64,000 nucleotides of DNA from positions 119,188 to 183,187 of the forward strand of contig NZ_CABMQJ010000001.1 of assembly GCF_902388705.1 (NCBI RefSeq), given 5' to 3'. The translations under genes and the position numbers were made by a program. Positions 51,484 through 60,709 of this stretch are shown in pieces. Every line of letters begins with the position of its first letter. Position 1 is the stretch's first letter. The notes under the pieces were generated by a model. It did no database searches, was not told the DNA's origin, and worked only from the letters and a program-made list of their open reading frames with translations. The stretch is from an uncultured Alistipes sp. (GTDB lineage: Bacteria > Bacteroidota > Bacteroidia > Bacteroidales > Rikenellaceae).

Positions 51484-52248
51484 ATGATGGCAGAGGTTGA
51501 AATCAAAAACGAGAATCTGGTTTACACGAAACCGAAGCTCATTACCGACAACGTCATGCACTACTGCCCCGGCTGTAGTCACGGCACGGTACACAAACTG
51601 ATAGCCGAGGTCATCGAGGAGATGGGCCTCGAAGAGAAAACCGTGGGCGTATCGCCCGTCGGCTGCTCCGTATTCGCATACAACTACATCGACATCGACT
51701 GGATTGAAGCGGCGCACGGGCGCGCACTGGCTGTGGCTACGGCCGTGAAACGCCTGCATCCCGGCAACCTGGTCTTCACGTACCAGGGCGACGGCGACCT
51801 GTCGGCCATCGGTACGGCGGAGTCGATTCATGCGGCCGCGCGCGGCGAGAATGTCGTGGCGGTATACATCAACAACGCCATATACGGCATGACGGGCGGC
51901 CAGATGGCCCCGACTACCCTGCTGGGTATGAAGACCGCGACGACCCCTTACGGCCGCGATCCGCGCCTGAACGGCTATCCCTATAAGATTGCCGAGATGA
52001 TGGCCCACCTGGACGGCGCCACTTTCATCACGCGCCAGAGCGTGCATACGCCCGCCAACGTGCGCAAGTGCAAGCGGGCAATCCGCAAGGCGTTCGAAAA
52101 TTCGATGGCCGGCAAGGGCTTCTCGCTCGTAGAGGTCGTTTCGACCTGCAACAGCGGCTGGAAACTCTCGCCCGTGGCATCGAACGAATGGCTCGAGCAG
52201 AACATGCTGCCCTACTATCCGCTGGGCGATATCAAGGACGTAAAATAA
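51484..52248 (+). CDS. 2-oxoacid:ferredoxin oxidoreductase beta subunit (TPP-binding)
   Basis: 254 residues. CPGCSHGTVHKLIAEVI supplies the start of the domain, and the thiamine diphosphate motif is TYQGDGDLSAIGTAESIHAAARGEN read from QGDGDLS to the NNAIYGMTGGQ loop. It carries the catalytic cofactor of the complex. It starts two bases after the alpha stop; a second ATG one codon later is equivalent. Confidence 0.94.
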   Translation: MMAEVEIKNENLVYTKPKLITDNVMHYCPGCSHGTVHKLIAEVIEEMGLEEKTVGVSPVGCSVFAYNYIDIDWIEAAHGRALAVATAVKRLHPGNLVFTYQGDGDLSAIGTAESIHAAARGENVVAVYINNAIYGMTGGQMAPTTLLGMKTATTPYGRDPRLNGYPYKIAEMMAHLDGATFITRQSVHTPANVRKCKRAIRKAFENSMAGKGFSLVEVVSTCNSGWKLSPVASNEWLEQNMLPYYPLGDIKDVK

Positions 52249-52259
52249 GAGGACACGCT

Positions 52260-52805
52260 ATGAAAGAGACGTTAATTATCGCAGGATTCGGAGGACAGGG
52301 TGTCCTCTCGATGGGTAAGATACTGGCTTACTCGGGAGTAATGCAGGATTTCGAGGTGACGTGGATGCCCTCTTACGGCCCCGAAATGCGCGGCGGTACG
52401 GCCAATGTGACGGTGATCCTTTCGGATCGGAAAATATCTTCGCCGATTGCGCACGAGTTCGATACGGCGATTATCCTGAACCAGCAGTCGATGGAGAAGT
52501 TCGAGCCGATGGTCAAACCCGGCGGCGTGCTGATTTACGATACGAACGGCATCACGCGCCATCCGGTGCGCGAGGACATCGAGGTTTATGCGATCGACGC
52601 CACGGCCGAGTGTGCGAAGATGGGACAGGCCAAGCTGTTCAATACGATGATTCTGGGCGGTTACCTCAAGGTGCGTCCCGTCGTCGAAATGGAGAACGTG
52701 ATGGTCGGCCTCAAAAAGTCGCTCCCCGAGCGTGCCTGGAAAATGCTTCCCGCCAACGAGGAGGCGATTCGCCACGGCGGGGAGATTATCCGGAAGATCC
52801 GCTGA
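52260..52805 (+). CDS. 2-oxoacid:ferredoxin oxidoreductase gamma subunit
   Basis: 181 residues starting MKETLIIAGFGGQGVLSMGK, the gamma-domain signature that binds CoA. SYGPEMRGGTANVTVI and LFNTMILGGYL are typical. It completes the delta-alpha-beta-gamma order. The start at 52260 is chosen over an in-frame upstream extension that lies within the beta gene. Confidence 0.94.
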   Translation: MKETLIIAGFGGQGVLSMGKILAYSGVMQDFEVTWMPSYGPEMRGGTANVTVILSDRKISSPIAHEFDTAIILNQQSMEKFEPMVKPGGVLIYDTNGITRHPVREDIEVYAIDATAECAKMGQAKLFNTMILGGYLKVRPVVEMENVMVGLKKSLPERAWKMLPANEEAIRHGGEIIRKIR

Positions 52806-52838
52806 TTGCACCGGCAGAAATGATATAATGATATATGG

Positions 52839-52867
52839 AAAAGCCATCCTTGCGGGATGGCTTTTTT
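52839..52867 (+). terminator. Terminator after the oxidoreductase operon
   Basis: Stem AAAAGCCATCC (52839-52849) with GGATGGCTTTT (from 52855), five-base loop, then more T residues. Confidence 0.9.
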
Positions 52868-53026
52868 GTGTGTGCGGTGATGCGCTGTCATGTGCCTGCT
52901 TTGCTCCGTCCGGCCTGGGGCTGCCCTGTTCCGCCTTGCTTTGTCGGTTTCCATGAACAGGACATTGCCCGGTGCCGGGCATCCGAAAATGGGCATTGCC
53001 CGGTGCATGCACGGCGCCGACCTGCG

Positions 53027-53689
53027 TTATTTGCTGCGGGTGCGGATGACGATGACGCCGTTTCCGCCGCGAAGTCCGTACATGTTGCTGCCTTTCAGGA
53101 CTTCGACCGATTTCACGTCGTAGATGTTGATGGTGTTGAGGTCGCGGAGTTCCGAGCCGTCGCAGACAATCAGTGCGGCGCTGCTCGAATTGATGGAGCT
53201 GATTCCGCGTATGACAATCTCTCCGTTTATCAACTGTACGCCGGGGACTAACGCCAGTATGGCCGACTGCAGGTCGGTGAATCCCTTGCGGATCATTTCG
53301 CTGCCCGTCAGGCCCGTCGAGCTCGACGTGTATTCGCGCCGTTTGACGTATCCGAATCCGAAATCGACGAGTTGTTCGTCTTCATCGCAGGAAGGGTTGT
53401 CGTCGAACCACAGGATTTTCAGGCTGCTGCGACCTGCGACCGGAATTTCATGCGTCGTTCGCCGGTATCTGACCGTAAGCGTATCCGTGGGGGCGATGTC
53501 CGTCAGCCCGAACTGCCCTTTCCGGTCGGAAACCGTATATTTTTCGCTGTTCTTGACGTCGATACGGGCTTTAATGCCTTTCCCGGAAGCATCGGTGATA
53601 AGACCGTTGAACGGGACTTCTGCGGGCTGTGCCGTGAGGCTGCCCATACCGCAGGCAAGACAGAGAACTGTGAGCAGGAGCTTTTTCAT
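53027..53689 (-). CDS. Barrel-less TonB-plug protein with carboxypeptidase-regulatory-like domain
   Basis: 220 residues. Signal peptide (about 1-20, MKKLLLTVLCLACGMGSLTA). A CarboxypepD_reg-like beta domain (about 27-90, FNGLITDASGKGIKARIDV) is followed by a plug domain (about 125-217) with SEMIRKGFTDLQSAILALVPG, IRGISSIN and the ending GLRGGNGVIVIRTR. The order is that of the first ~220 residues of a SusC protein, but the stop comes directly after the plug, and no barrel sequence follows within the window. The frame is clean, so it looks like a real short protein and not a decayed susC. Probably periplasmic; function unknown. Confidence 0.82.
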   Translation of the reverse strand: MKKLLLTVLCLACGMGSLTAQPAEVPFNGLITDASGKGIKARIDVKNSEKYTVSDRKGQFGLTDIAPTDTLTVRYRRTTHEIPVAGRSSLKILWFDDNPSCDEDEQLVDFGFGYVKRREYTSSSTGLTGSEMIRKGFTDLQSAILALVPGVQLINGEIVIRGISSINSSSAALIVCDGSELRDLNTINIYDVKSVEVLKGSNMYGLRGGNGVIVIRTRSK

Positions 53690-54039
53690 GCGGATGAATT
53701 TTTCCTAAATATAACTAAAAAACGGAAATACGAACACATATTCCCGTTTTATTTCTCGCCTGTGCATGGCTTGTGAGCCGGCGCTGTCCCGCGGCCGGTG
53801 TTCGTTTCGGGTTGCGCGATAACATCTCCGGTCAAGGGCCGTGACAGGCAAAGCAAGCATTCCGATAGGTGCGGTGACCGAAAACGCCGTTTGTGTATAC
53901 GGTTCCGTATTTCGCCCGAAAACAGCGGTTTAGGATTAGGATTATCGGTGTGAAAAACGTAATTTGGTAACAGGAACCGAAAGTTTCCATATCGCAGGGC
54001 ACTGACTTTGCGTGTCCGGATATAAACATTTAAAACCGT
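53690..54039. other. Intergenic region between the plug protein and peroxiredoxin
   Basis: Contains divergent promoters: a weak minus-strand -7 box TATATTTA (53713-53706) for the plug gene and a plus-strand TGACTTTG (54003-54010, one mismatch) for the peroxiredoxin gene. I see no convincing gene or strong hairpin in between. Confidence 0.45.
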
Positions 54040-54750
54040 ATGATTATGGAGAAGAACGAACAGCAACTGCCGCGTCTCGGCGAACCGGTTCCGGCATTCG
54101 AAGCGATGACGACGCAGGGGAAAGTCAGCTTTCCGTCCGATTACAAGGGCAAGTGGGTGATACTTTTCAGCCATCCGGCCGATTTTACGCCGATTTGCAC
54201 CTCCGAGGTACTTACTTTCGGCGCCCGGGCCGCTGAATTCAGGGCGCTCAACTGCGAACTTATCGGCCTCTCGGTCGACAGCCGCAACAGCCATATCGCG
54301 TGGCTGCGCACAATCCGCGAGAAAATCGAATACAAGGGCATGAAGGATATAAAGGTCGAATTTCCGATTATCGACGACGTGTCGATGAAGGTGGCGAACC
54401 TTTACGGCATGATTCAGCCCGGCGAGAGCCAGACTGCCGCCGTGCGTGCCGTGTTCTTCGTCGATCCCGAAGGGGTGCTGCGGGCGATGATTTACTATCC
54501 GCTGGCGCTGGGACGCAATTTCGAAGAGATAAAACGCGTGCTGGTGGGCTTGCAGTCCATCGATGCTTTCGGGGTTGCCATGCCGGCCGACTGGCGTCCG
54601 GGCGACGAGGTGATTGTCCCGATGAAAGGCGAGGATATGAACGACCAGCCCGAGGGCGTGAAGTGCTACGACTGGTTTTTCTGCACACGCCCGCTGCCGA
54701 AAGCGGAAATCGAGAAGAAGCTCGGCAAGGGCTATGAAATCAAGGGCTGA
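54040..54750 (+). CDS. Peroxiredoxin, Prx6 (1-Cys-like) type
   Basis: 236 residues (a second ATG at 54046 gives MEKNEQQLPRLG). The active-site motif PADFTPICTSE holds the peroxidatic Cys53. C-terminal domain ends with KCYDWFFCTRPLP, giving extra Cys residues that may act as resolving thiols, as in some archaeal Prx6-type enzymes. It reduces hydrogen peroxide and organic peroxides. Transcribed alone between its own promoter and a terminator; oxidative-stress control is likely but no operator was recognised. Confidence 0.94.
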   Translation: MIMEKNEQQLPRLGEPVPAFEAMTTQGKVSFPSDYKGKWVILFSHPADFTPICTSEVLTFGARAAEFRALNCELIGLSVDSRNSHIAWLRTIREKIEYKGMKDIKVEFPIIDDVSMKVANLYGMIQPGESQTAAVRAVFFVDPEGVLRAMIYYPLALGRNFEEIKRVLVGLQSIDAFGVAMPADWRPGDEVIVPMKGEDMNDQPEGVKCYDWFFCTRPLPKAEIEKKLGKGYEIKG

Positions 54751-54766
54751 CGTCCGGAGGGAAGAA

Positions 54767-54798
54767 TGCAAAAGGGGCTTTACGAAGCCCCTTTTGCA
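54767..54798 (+). terminator. Bidirectional terminator between peroxiredoxin and histidine phosphatase genes
   Basis: A perfect 14-bp stem (54767-54780 with 54785-54798) around the loop TACG, with A- and T-runs inside the stem ends. Confidence 0.88.
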
Positions 54799-54815
54799 TT
54801 AACCTGCCTTTCGTT

Positions 54816-56126
54816 TTATTGCCGTGCCGGAACTTTTGCGCGGGCGATTTGTTCGAGGTAATACGCTTTCAGGTCGCTCCACCGGTAATACGGCGCCGTG
54901 TCCGACGCGAGCGGTATGCGCACCTCCTGTTCGTTGTGGAGCATTCGGACCAGTATGTCGTCCGCGCCCTTTTTGCGGTAGAAAATCAACTGTATGTTGG
55001 CCGCCATCGGCGAGATGCGGTAATCCTGCCATGCGTCTGCAATCCTGTCCGAATCGGTTACCTGTGCCGTGCATCCCCCGAAGCGCATCAGGCTGACCAG
55101 CGGCATGAGGTTGCCGTCGTGCCCGAACCGAAGGTCGGCCGCAGGCGTGCCCGCTGCGAGTGCGCTGTCGGCGCGGGCGATGATGTCTTCGAGCAGCGCC
55201 GTCGCATAATGCTCCGCATATCCCCGGTTGAGCGGTCCGGGGCCCCGGTAGTTGTAGAAACGGTAATTGACGCATTCCCATACCGCAAACAGCTCCTCGG
55301 GCGTGAACAGGTCGTAGAACGTGATTCCCGTGCGGGTGTCCTGTTCGTTTACGGCCAGTGCCCAGAGCTGCTCCATCACTTCCCGTTGGTCGATGCCGGC
55401 GGCAAATCCTGCATCGGCGAACAGCAGACCCATCAGGCGTCCGGGATGCATCCGGCTCTTTCGGAAATTCTCCTCGGCGTCTTTCCACGCCTTGCTTTTC
55501 AACAGGTCGAGGTATTCCGCATCGAGTTCCGGATTGGCCGAGACGCTGAAAAAATTGAGGTAACGGGTCGTCCGGTTGTTGGCCGTGCGGGTTATTACGA
55601 GCGACGGGTTCATCTTCCGGAGCTGGTCGCAGAATGCCGCCATGCTCAATACGCAGCGCACGACGACGGTCGACTGTGCGTCGATTCGGGCCCCGCTGCG
55701 GAATACCTGCGGACAGGAGGCGAACATCCGCTCCGCGATTTCGCGGTGCTGCTCGGCACCCAGCGGCGTGAGGTCGCCGGCCCTGCCCTGTCCGTCGGCG
55801 CAGGCAAGTTGCAGGCGGCGGTACACCTCCTGCCCGAATTCCGACAGGGCTCCCGCCCGGGCGGCGGCGTCGAACGTTTTCAGCGTCTGCGTGTATTCCG
55901 ACTCCCGCAGCAGCCAGCGCGAACCGTGGCGTCCGTAATGGCTGATGTAGAAAGGCTCGTAACCCGCGGGCGCCGGAGTGCTTGCGGGGCTGTCGTAGGT
56001 GTAGACGTAGTAGACCCCTCCGGCCTTGTCGGGCGTGGTGCGGATTTCCTCGCGGGCACTCTGTCCGTATACCGCCGCGGTGATTGTGCAGAGGACGAGT
56101 GCGAGGAGCAGTTTTGTGAATCTCAT
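54816..56126 (-). CDS. Secreted histidine phosphatase (clade-2 acid phosphatase/phytase-like)
   Basis: 436 residues with a signal peptide (about 1-21, ending VYGQ). The catalytic motif is HYGRHGSRW (RHG at 66-68), and the distal HD pair appears as RFGHDGNLMP. A helical cap with FYDLFTPEELFAVWECVNYRFYNY fits multiple-inositol-polyphosphate-phosphatase-like members. It probably frees phosphate from sugar phosphates or inositol phosphates in the periplasm. It is 18 bp after the FAD oxidoreductase stop, so it is likely the last gene of the ribulokinase operon. Confidence 0.9.
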   Translation of the reverse strand: MRFTKLLLALVLCTITAAVYGQSAREEIRTTPDKAGGVYYVYTYDSPASTPAPAGYEPFYISHYGRHGSRWLLRESEYTQTLKTFDAAARAGALSEFGQEVYRRLQLACADGQGRAGDLTPLGAEQHREIAERMFASCPQVFRSGARIDAQSTVVVRCVLSMAAFCDQLRKMNPSLVITRTANNRTTRYLNFFSVSANPELDAEYLDLLKSKAWKDAEENFRKSRMHPGRLMGLLFADAGFAAGIDQREVMEQLWALAVNEQDTRTGITFYDLFTPEELFAVWECVNYRFYNYRGPGPLNRGYAEHYATALLEDIIARADSALAAGTPAADLRFGHDGNLMPLVSLMRFGGCTAQVTDSDRIADAWQDYRISPMAANIQLIFYRKKGADDILVRMLHNEQEVRIPLASDTAPYYRWSDLKAYYLEQIARAKVPARQ

Positions 56127-56144
56127 AACTCCGGTGCTTGGGTT

Positions 56145-57518
56145 TTAGCGCAGGTAGGCGCCGGTTTCTTTCAGTTCGCGGCGCAGTTTCTGCACATCGA
56201 CCTGTGAGGGACGCACCCCCTCTTCGAGGGCGATGCGTGCGGCGCGTCCGGCGGCTTCGCCGAGGGCCATGCAGGTCGACATGACACGCGTCGAAGCCAT
56301 GGCTTCGTGCGTGAACGACGAGCAGCGTCCTGCCACGAGCAGGTTTTCGACATGCGCCGGCACGAGCGTACGGTACGGGATGTCGTAGCAGTCGCCGCAG
56401 TATTCCAGCGTGCAGTCCCCGCCTTTGGGGTGATGCAGGTCGACGGGATAGCTGGCCACGGCCACGGCGTCGTCGAAACGGCGGCAGGCCAGTATGTCCC
56501 CGGCGGTGAGGACGTATTTGCCGACAATGACGCGGCTTTCGCGGATGCCCATGAACGGCGCTACCCGATCCAGCCACGCCTTATCGAAGCCCGGAACGTA
56601 CTGCTTGAGGTATTTCATGATTTCGTATATCTGCTTGCGGGCCTCGGTTTCCCCGTGCGTGTAGCTTTCGGGCCTGGTCGGGTCGACGCCGTTTACGCGC
56701 GACATGTTGACCCAGATCTCGTCCTCCGCCATGCCTGTAATGAGGATGGTACGGGCTACGGGGATGTCGATTCCGGCTTCCCGGGCCTTGCCGATTTGGT
56801 TGCGCAGGCCGACGGTGATGAATTTCTCGTTGCGGAACGACTCTGCGGGCATGATGTCCATGTCGTAAATTTCGGGCTGGTTGACGATGGCGTCGCGCAG
56901 TCGCTGCGTTTCGACGCCGCGCATCGAAAACATCAGCGTCGGGGGCTGCATGCCGCCCTCCGCGTCGCCCTTGTGGCATTCCACGCCGGCGCGGTACGCC
57001 ACGTCGGCGTCGCCCGTGCAGTCGATTACGGTTTTGGCGAGGATTGCCTCGCGTCCGGCCTTGCTCTCGATTATGACGCCTTTTACCTCGTCGCCCTCTT
57101 TGATGACGTCGGTGCAGAACACGTACATCAGCACCTCGACGCCCGCCTCCTCCATCAGTTGCAGGGCCAGGGTTTTGCTCGCTTCGGGGTCGATGATTGT
57201 CAGGCTTACGTGGAGCTTGCAGGGGCGGTGGTCGCTCGCCGCGTTCTTCTCTTTCAGGCGGTCGATGAAACGCTGGGGAAGCCCTTTGATAATCTGGTTG
57301 CCCTTCTCCCCGAGGAAGCCCAGAATCGGGAGGCCGATCGTGAGGTTTCCGCCCAGGTATCCGCGGCTTTCGAGCAGCATGACTTTCAGTCCTTTGCCGG
57401 CTGCGGCCTGTGCGGCCATAAGTCCCGACGGGCCTGCGCCGACGATAAGTATGTCTGCTGCCGCGCGTACGGGGATGTCGCGGGCCGGTTCGTGGATGGT
57501 TTGGATTTTCTGTTCCAT
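56145..57518 (-). CDS. FAD-dependent oxidoreductase (FAD_oxidored type)
   Basis: 457 residues. The FAD site is ADILIVGAGPSGLMAAQAAA (22-41), then LLESRGYLGGNLTIGLP, and late NLLVAGRCSSFTHEAMASTR with RVMSTCMALGEAAGRAA. This family is common in Bacteroidetes carbohydrate loci, but its substrates are largely unknown. No signal peptide is seen, so cytoplasmic. It is placed 28 bp after the MFS transporter and next to the phosphatase, suggesting oxidation of an imported sugar or sugar acid. Confidence 0.88.
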   Translation of the reverse strand: MEQKIQTIHEPARDIPVRAAADILIVGAGPSGLMAAQAAAGKGLKVMLLESRGYLGGNLTIGLPILGFLGEKGNQIIKGLPQRFIDRLKEKNAASDHRPCKLHVSLTIIDPEASKTLALQLMEEAGVEVLMYVFCTDVIKEGDEVKGVIIESKAGREAILAKTVIDCTGDADVAYRAGVECHKGDAEGGMQPPTLMFSMRGVETQRLRDAIVNQPEIYDMDIMPAESFRNEKFITVGLRNQIGKAREAGIDIPVARTILITGMAEDEIWVNMSRVNGVDPTRPESYTHGETEARKQIYEIMKYLKQYVPGFDKAWLDRVAPFMGIRESRVIVGKYVLTAGDILACRRFDDAVAVASYPVDLHHPKGGDCTLEYCGDCYDIPYRTLVPAHVENLLVAGRCSSFTHEAMASTRVMSTCMALGEAAGRAARIALEEGVRPSQVDVQKLRRELKETGAYLR

Positions 57519-57546
57519 GGTTTGTGGTTTTTATTTTGTCGTACCG

Positions 57547-58806
57547 TTATTTTTCCTGCGGGATTTCGGGCCGCGTCATTTTCCAGAGTATCAGCACGGC
57601 AATCCAGTGCAGGACGCCCATGACCAGGAAGAGCGCCGACCCCATCGTGCTCAACAGTTGTCCTACATAATAATTGAAGATGGCTCCGCCCACGGCGCCG
57701 AAACCGGCCGTGATGCCCACCACGCTGGCGACGTTGCGCACGGGAAAGGCTTCGGCGATGACCACGCAGATCGTATAGAGCCAGCTCAGGCACATGATGG
57801 CAATCAGGCTGAACGAGGCGATGATGGTCGCGACGTTCCAGTACGGCGGCAGTTCGTTGAAGTAGGGCGTAAGAATACATAACGGGGCGGCGATGGCAAC
57901 CAGCGTCATCATGCGTTTGCGGGCCCGGAGCGGATCCATGCCTTTGCGTACCATTTTGTCCGACCATGCCGAGGTCAATACGCCGCCCACGGCACCGAAC
58001 AGGAAGGGAATCCATCCGACCCATCCGACCTGTATGAGCGTCAGCCCCGAGTCTTCCTGCAGGTATCCCGGCAGCCAGAACAGGCAGAAATACCATACCG
58101 GGTCGCTGACAAAACGGATGAGCAGCACGCCCCACAGCGTGCGGGTCTTCCAGAGTCCGCCCCACGAGAATGCTTTGCCGTGCTGTTGGTTGGCGGCGCT
58201 TTCGTTCAGCGTGACGTCGAGTATCTCTTTGGGCGGGTTGGTGTAGACGAAAATCCAGACGACGGCAATCAGGATGCCGATTCCGCCCGCCAGCACGAAT
58301 ACGTCGTTCCACGGAAACAGGGTCGAGAGCCATGCGATGACAATCGGGGCGACGACCGTGCCGATCGAGCCCCCGGCGGTGCAGAGGCTGTTGGCCGTGG
58401 CCCGCTGGCGTTTCTCGAACCAGACCGTCACGGCGACGATCTGTCCTGCGAAAATCGTGGGCTCGGCCAGCCCGAGCAGGCCGCGGAAAAAGGCGAATTG
58501 TTCCATGTTCGACGAGAGGCCGCCGCCGATGCAGGCCGCCGACCAGGCCAGTATGCCGAAGAACATGACCTTTTTGGGCCCGAACTTGTCGACGAGAATG
58601 CCCGATATGGGGTACATGACGGCGTAGCATATCAGGAAAATGTTGACGATGAACGCGTAGCCGTCGTCGTTCATGTCGAATGCGGCCTTGATGGTCGGTT
58701 TGAGAATCGACAGCAGTTGCCGGTCGAGGTAGTTGCAGATGATGGCGATGAAAATCGTCACCACAATCACCCATTTCCGTTTCTCCGGATTGGTCAGGAA
58801 ATTCAT
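57547..58806 (-). CDS. MFS transporter, hexuronate/anion:cation symporter-like
   Basis: 419 residues with 12 predicted helices. NYLDRQLLSILKPTIKAAF at the first helix-loop and GLLGLAEPTIFAGQIVAVTVW resemble the ExuT/GudP anion:cation symporter branch. The start at 58806 is chosen for the canonical cytosolic start MNFLTNPEKRKWVIVVT; the upstream in-frame extension lies in the ribulokinase gene. It likely imports a sugar acid or a related sugar for the neighbouring kinase and oxidoreductase. Confidence 0.9.
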   Translation of the reverse strand: MNFLTNPEKRKWVIVVTIFIAIICNYLDRQLLSILKPTIKAAFDMNDDGYAFIVNIFLICYAVMYPISGILVDKFGPKKVMFFGILAWSAACIGGGLSSNMEQFAFFRGLLGLAEPTIFAGQIVAVTVWFEKRQRATANSLCTAGGSIGTVVAPIVIAWLSTLFPWNDVFVLAGGIGILIAVVWIFVYTNPPKEILDVTLNESAANQQHGKAFSWGGLWKTRTLWGVLLIRFVSDPVWYFCLFWLPGYLQEDSGLTLIQVGWVGWIPFLFGAVGGVLTSAWSDKMVRKGMDPLRARKRMMTLVAIAAPLCILTPYFNELPPYWNVATIIASFSLIAIMCLSWLYTICVVIAEAFPVRNVASVVGITAGFGAVGGAIFNYYVGQLLSTMGSALFLVMGVLHWIAVLILWKMTRPEIPQEK

Positions 58807-58841
58807 TTGTGGTTTCAGGTTCGGTTGGTTGTGTGTTCGGG

Positions 58842-60500
58842 TTATCGTTGCCGGGTTTGTCCCAGGGCTTTGTAGCGTTCGTAGCGCTGCATAAGCAGCG
58901 GATACCGTTCGGCGGCGGGTGCGTAGACCCTCGACGGGAAGTTGCAGAGCGCCCGCTGTGCCTCCTCCACCGAGCCGTAACGCCCCGCGATTATGGAGGC
59001 GTAGACGACGGAGCCCATGGCGCATGCCTGCTTGCAGTCGATGACCGAGATTTTACGGCCGGTTACGTCGGCGAGCAACTGCATGACGAAGGGCGATTTC
59101 TGCGATATGCCGCCGATGCCCGTGAGTTTTTCGATTACCACGCCGTTTGCGGCGAGGTGGTCGAGGATTGCCTTGGTGGCGAACGCCGTGGCTTCGGCAA
59201 AGGCGTAGTAGATTTCCGGTGCCGAGGTCGAAAGCCGCAGCCCGGTGACGGTTCCGGCCAGCTTGGGCGCCGGATAGGGATTGCGGCGGCCGTTGAGCCA
59301 GTCGGTCGCCAGCGGCGAGTCCTCACGGAGCACCAGCCGTTCGGCTTCTTGCGTCAGCCTGCCCAAGATGCGCTCGCTGCACTCTGCGACGAGCCGCTGC
59401 CGGGTCTGTGCGTCGAGCAGTTCCGAACGGGCAAGCACCTCTTTCAGCGGCCAGCACAGCAGCTCCTTGAACCACGCGTATACATCCCCGAATGCGGAAA
59501 GGCCGGCTTCGAAGCCGACCATGCCCGGGACAATCGAGTCGTCGACCTGTCCGAAGATGCCTTCGACGAGGCGGCCGTTCATCTCTTCGGAGGGCATGAG
59601 CGCCATGTAGCAGGCCGAGGTGCCGAGGTTGAGCACGACCGTGCCGCAACCGATTCCCGCGCCCACGGCACCCGCATGCGCGTCGATATTGCCTACCCCG
59701 ACCACCACGTCTGCCGGGAGCCCGAACCGGGTGGCCCATTCCGGGGCAATCCGTCCGGCTGCCCGGTCGCAGGTGTGGTTCGTTTTGCTGATGTTGCGCA
59801 CGATGGGAAGCAGTATCGGGTCGATCTCTTCGAAGAACTCCTCCGGGGGAAATCCGCCCCACTCTTCGGCCCACATCTGTTTCGAGCCTGCGGCGCAGTG
59901 GCTGACGTGCATCGCCGAAGGATCATCCGCGCCGGTGAGTACGGCCGGAATCCAGTCGCACAACTCGACGAGGGCGTATGCGTCGCGCCGGAGTTGTTCG
60001 CTGCCGCGCAGCAGGTGCAGTCCTTTGGCCCAGAAACATTCCGACGAATAGTGGTTGCCCGAGTGCCGGGCGTAGTTTATGCCGCTGCGTGCGCACAGGG
60101 CCGTAATCTCTTCCGCTTCGCGGTGCGCCGTATGGTCTTTCCACAGGACGAACATCGCATCCGGATTTTCGGCATATTCGGGCCGGAGCGCCAGCGGTGT
60201 GCCTTTGCGGTCGACCAGGCACGGTGTGCTGGCCGTCGTGTCGACAGCGATTGCCTTTACCTGCGGGGCGAGTTCCGGACGTGCGGCGAGCACGTCGCCG
60301 ATTACGCCGCACAGGCCGTCGAGGTAGTCCTGCGGATGCTGGCGAAAGCGCGATTCGGCAGGCGCACAGTACGCCTGTGTATTCCAGCGCGGATAGTTGA
60401 ATACGGAGTCGGCTGCGATTTCTCCCGTGGAGGCATTCGCCAGCAGGGCGCGCACGGAGTCCGTCCCGTAATCGATTCCTATTACGTATGTTTCTTCCAT
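58842..60500 (-). CDS. araB: FGGY-family kinase, ribulokinase (AraB) type
   Basis: 552 residues. The N-terminal GIDYGTDSVRALL, AVDTTASTPCLVDRKGTPLA, the DAMFVLWKDHTA stretch and C-terminal GIGGISQKSPFVMQLLADV are characteristic of AraB-type L-ribulokinases. The enzyme phosphorylates ribulose (or a similar ketose) to the 5-phosphate. No araA or araD lies alongside, so the physiological ketose could differ from L-ribulose. First gene of the operon; its ATG lies 59 bp from a perfect -7 box. Confidence 0.88.
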   Translation of the reverse strand: MEETYVIGIDYGTDSVRALLANASTGEIAADSVFNYPRWNTQAYCAPAESRFRQHPQDYLDGLCGVIGDVLAARPELAPQVKAIAVDTTASTPCLVDRKGTPLALRPEYAENPDAMFVLWKDHTAHREAEEITALCARSGINYARHSGNHYSSECFWAKGLHLLRGSEQLRRDAYALVELCDWIPAVLTGADDPSAMHVSHCAAGSKQMWAEEWGGFPPEEFFEEIDPILLPIVRNISKTNHTCDRAAGRIAPEWATRFGLPADVVVGVGNIDAHAGAVGAGIGCGTVVLNLGTSACYMALMPSEEMNGRLVEGIFGQVDDSIVPGMVGFEAGLSAFGDVYAWFKELLCWPLKEVLARSELLDAQTRQRLVAECSERILGRLTQEAERLVLREDSPLATDWLNGRRNPYPAPKLAGTVTGLRLSTSAPEIYYAFAEATAFATKAILDHLAANGVVIEKLTGIGGISQKSPFVMQLLADVTGRKISVIDCKQACAMGSVVYASIIAGRYGSVEEAQRALCNFPSRVYAPAAERYPLLMQRYERYKALGQTRQR

Positions 60501-60558
60501 GATCGGTTAGGTCTGGTTTTTCGGTCGGGTTCGTTCCGGGTTGAGCGGAGCGATAGTG

Positions 60559-60566
60559 CAAAGATA
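60559..60566 (-). promoter_or_regulatory. -7 box of the ribulokinase operon
   Basis: Minus-strand TATCTTTG is a perfect TAnnTTTG match. Upstream is a long A/T-rich stretch without a clear -33 box, shared with the divergent exonuclease-family gene. Confidence 0.6.
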
Positions 60567-60661
60567 TAAATATTTTATTTTTTTATCCCTATATTATGCT
60601 TTTGTCTTTCTTTTTTTTGTATTATTGTGTGTTTTATTGTATGCATTTGTTTTTAATGTGC

Positions 60662-60669
60662 TATTTTTG
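60662..60669 (+). promoter_or_regulatory. -7 box of the endonuclease/exonuclease/phosphatase-family gene
   Basis: TATTTTTG is a perfect match; TTG at 60637-60639 is a possible -33 box with a 22-bp spacer. The ATG is 40 bp downstream. Confidence 0.5.
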
Positions 60670-60709
60670 TTGCCGCCCGGTCGGTAGTAATCGTTACATA
60701 TATTTATTT

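Noticed and set aside
52963..53006. 13-bp direct repeat CATTGCCCGGTGC (two copies, 31 bp apart)
   Set aside because: Too short and isolated to be an attachment site or mobile-element end; no integrase or transposase is nearby.
53027..53689. Decayed susC pseudogene
   Set aside because: The frame is clean with a signal peptide and a stop directly after the plug motif, and there is no barrel coding sequence or frameshift downstream.
58842..60500. Complete L-arabinose catabolic operon
   Set aside because: araA and araD are absent; only an AraB-type kinase is present.
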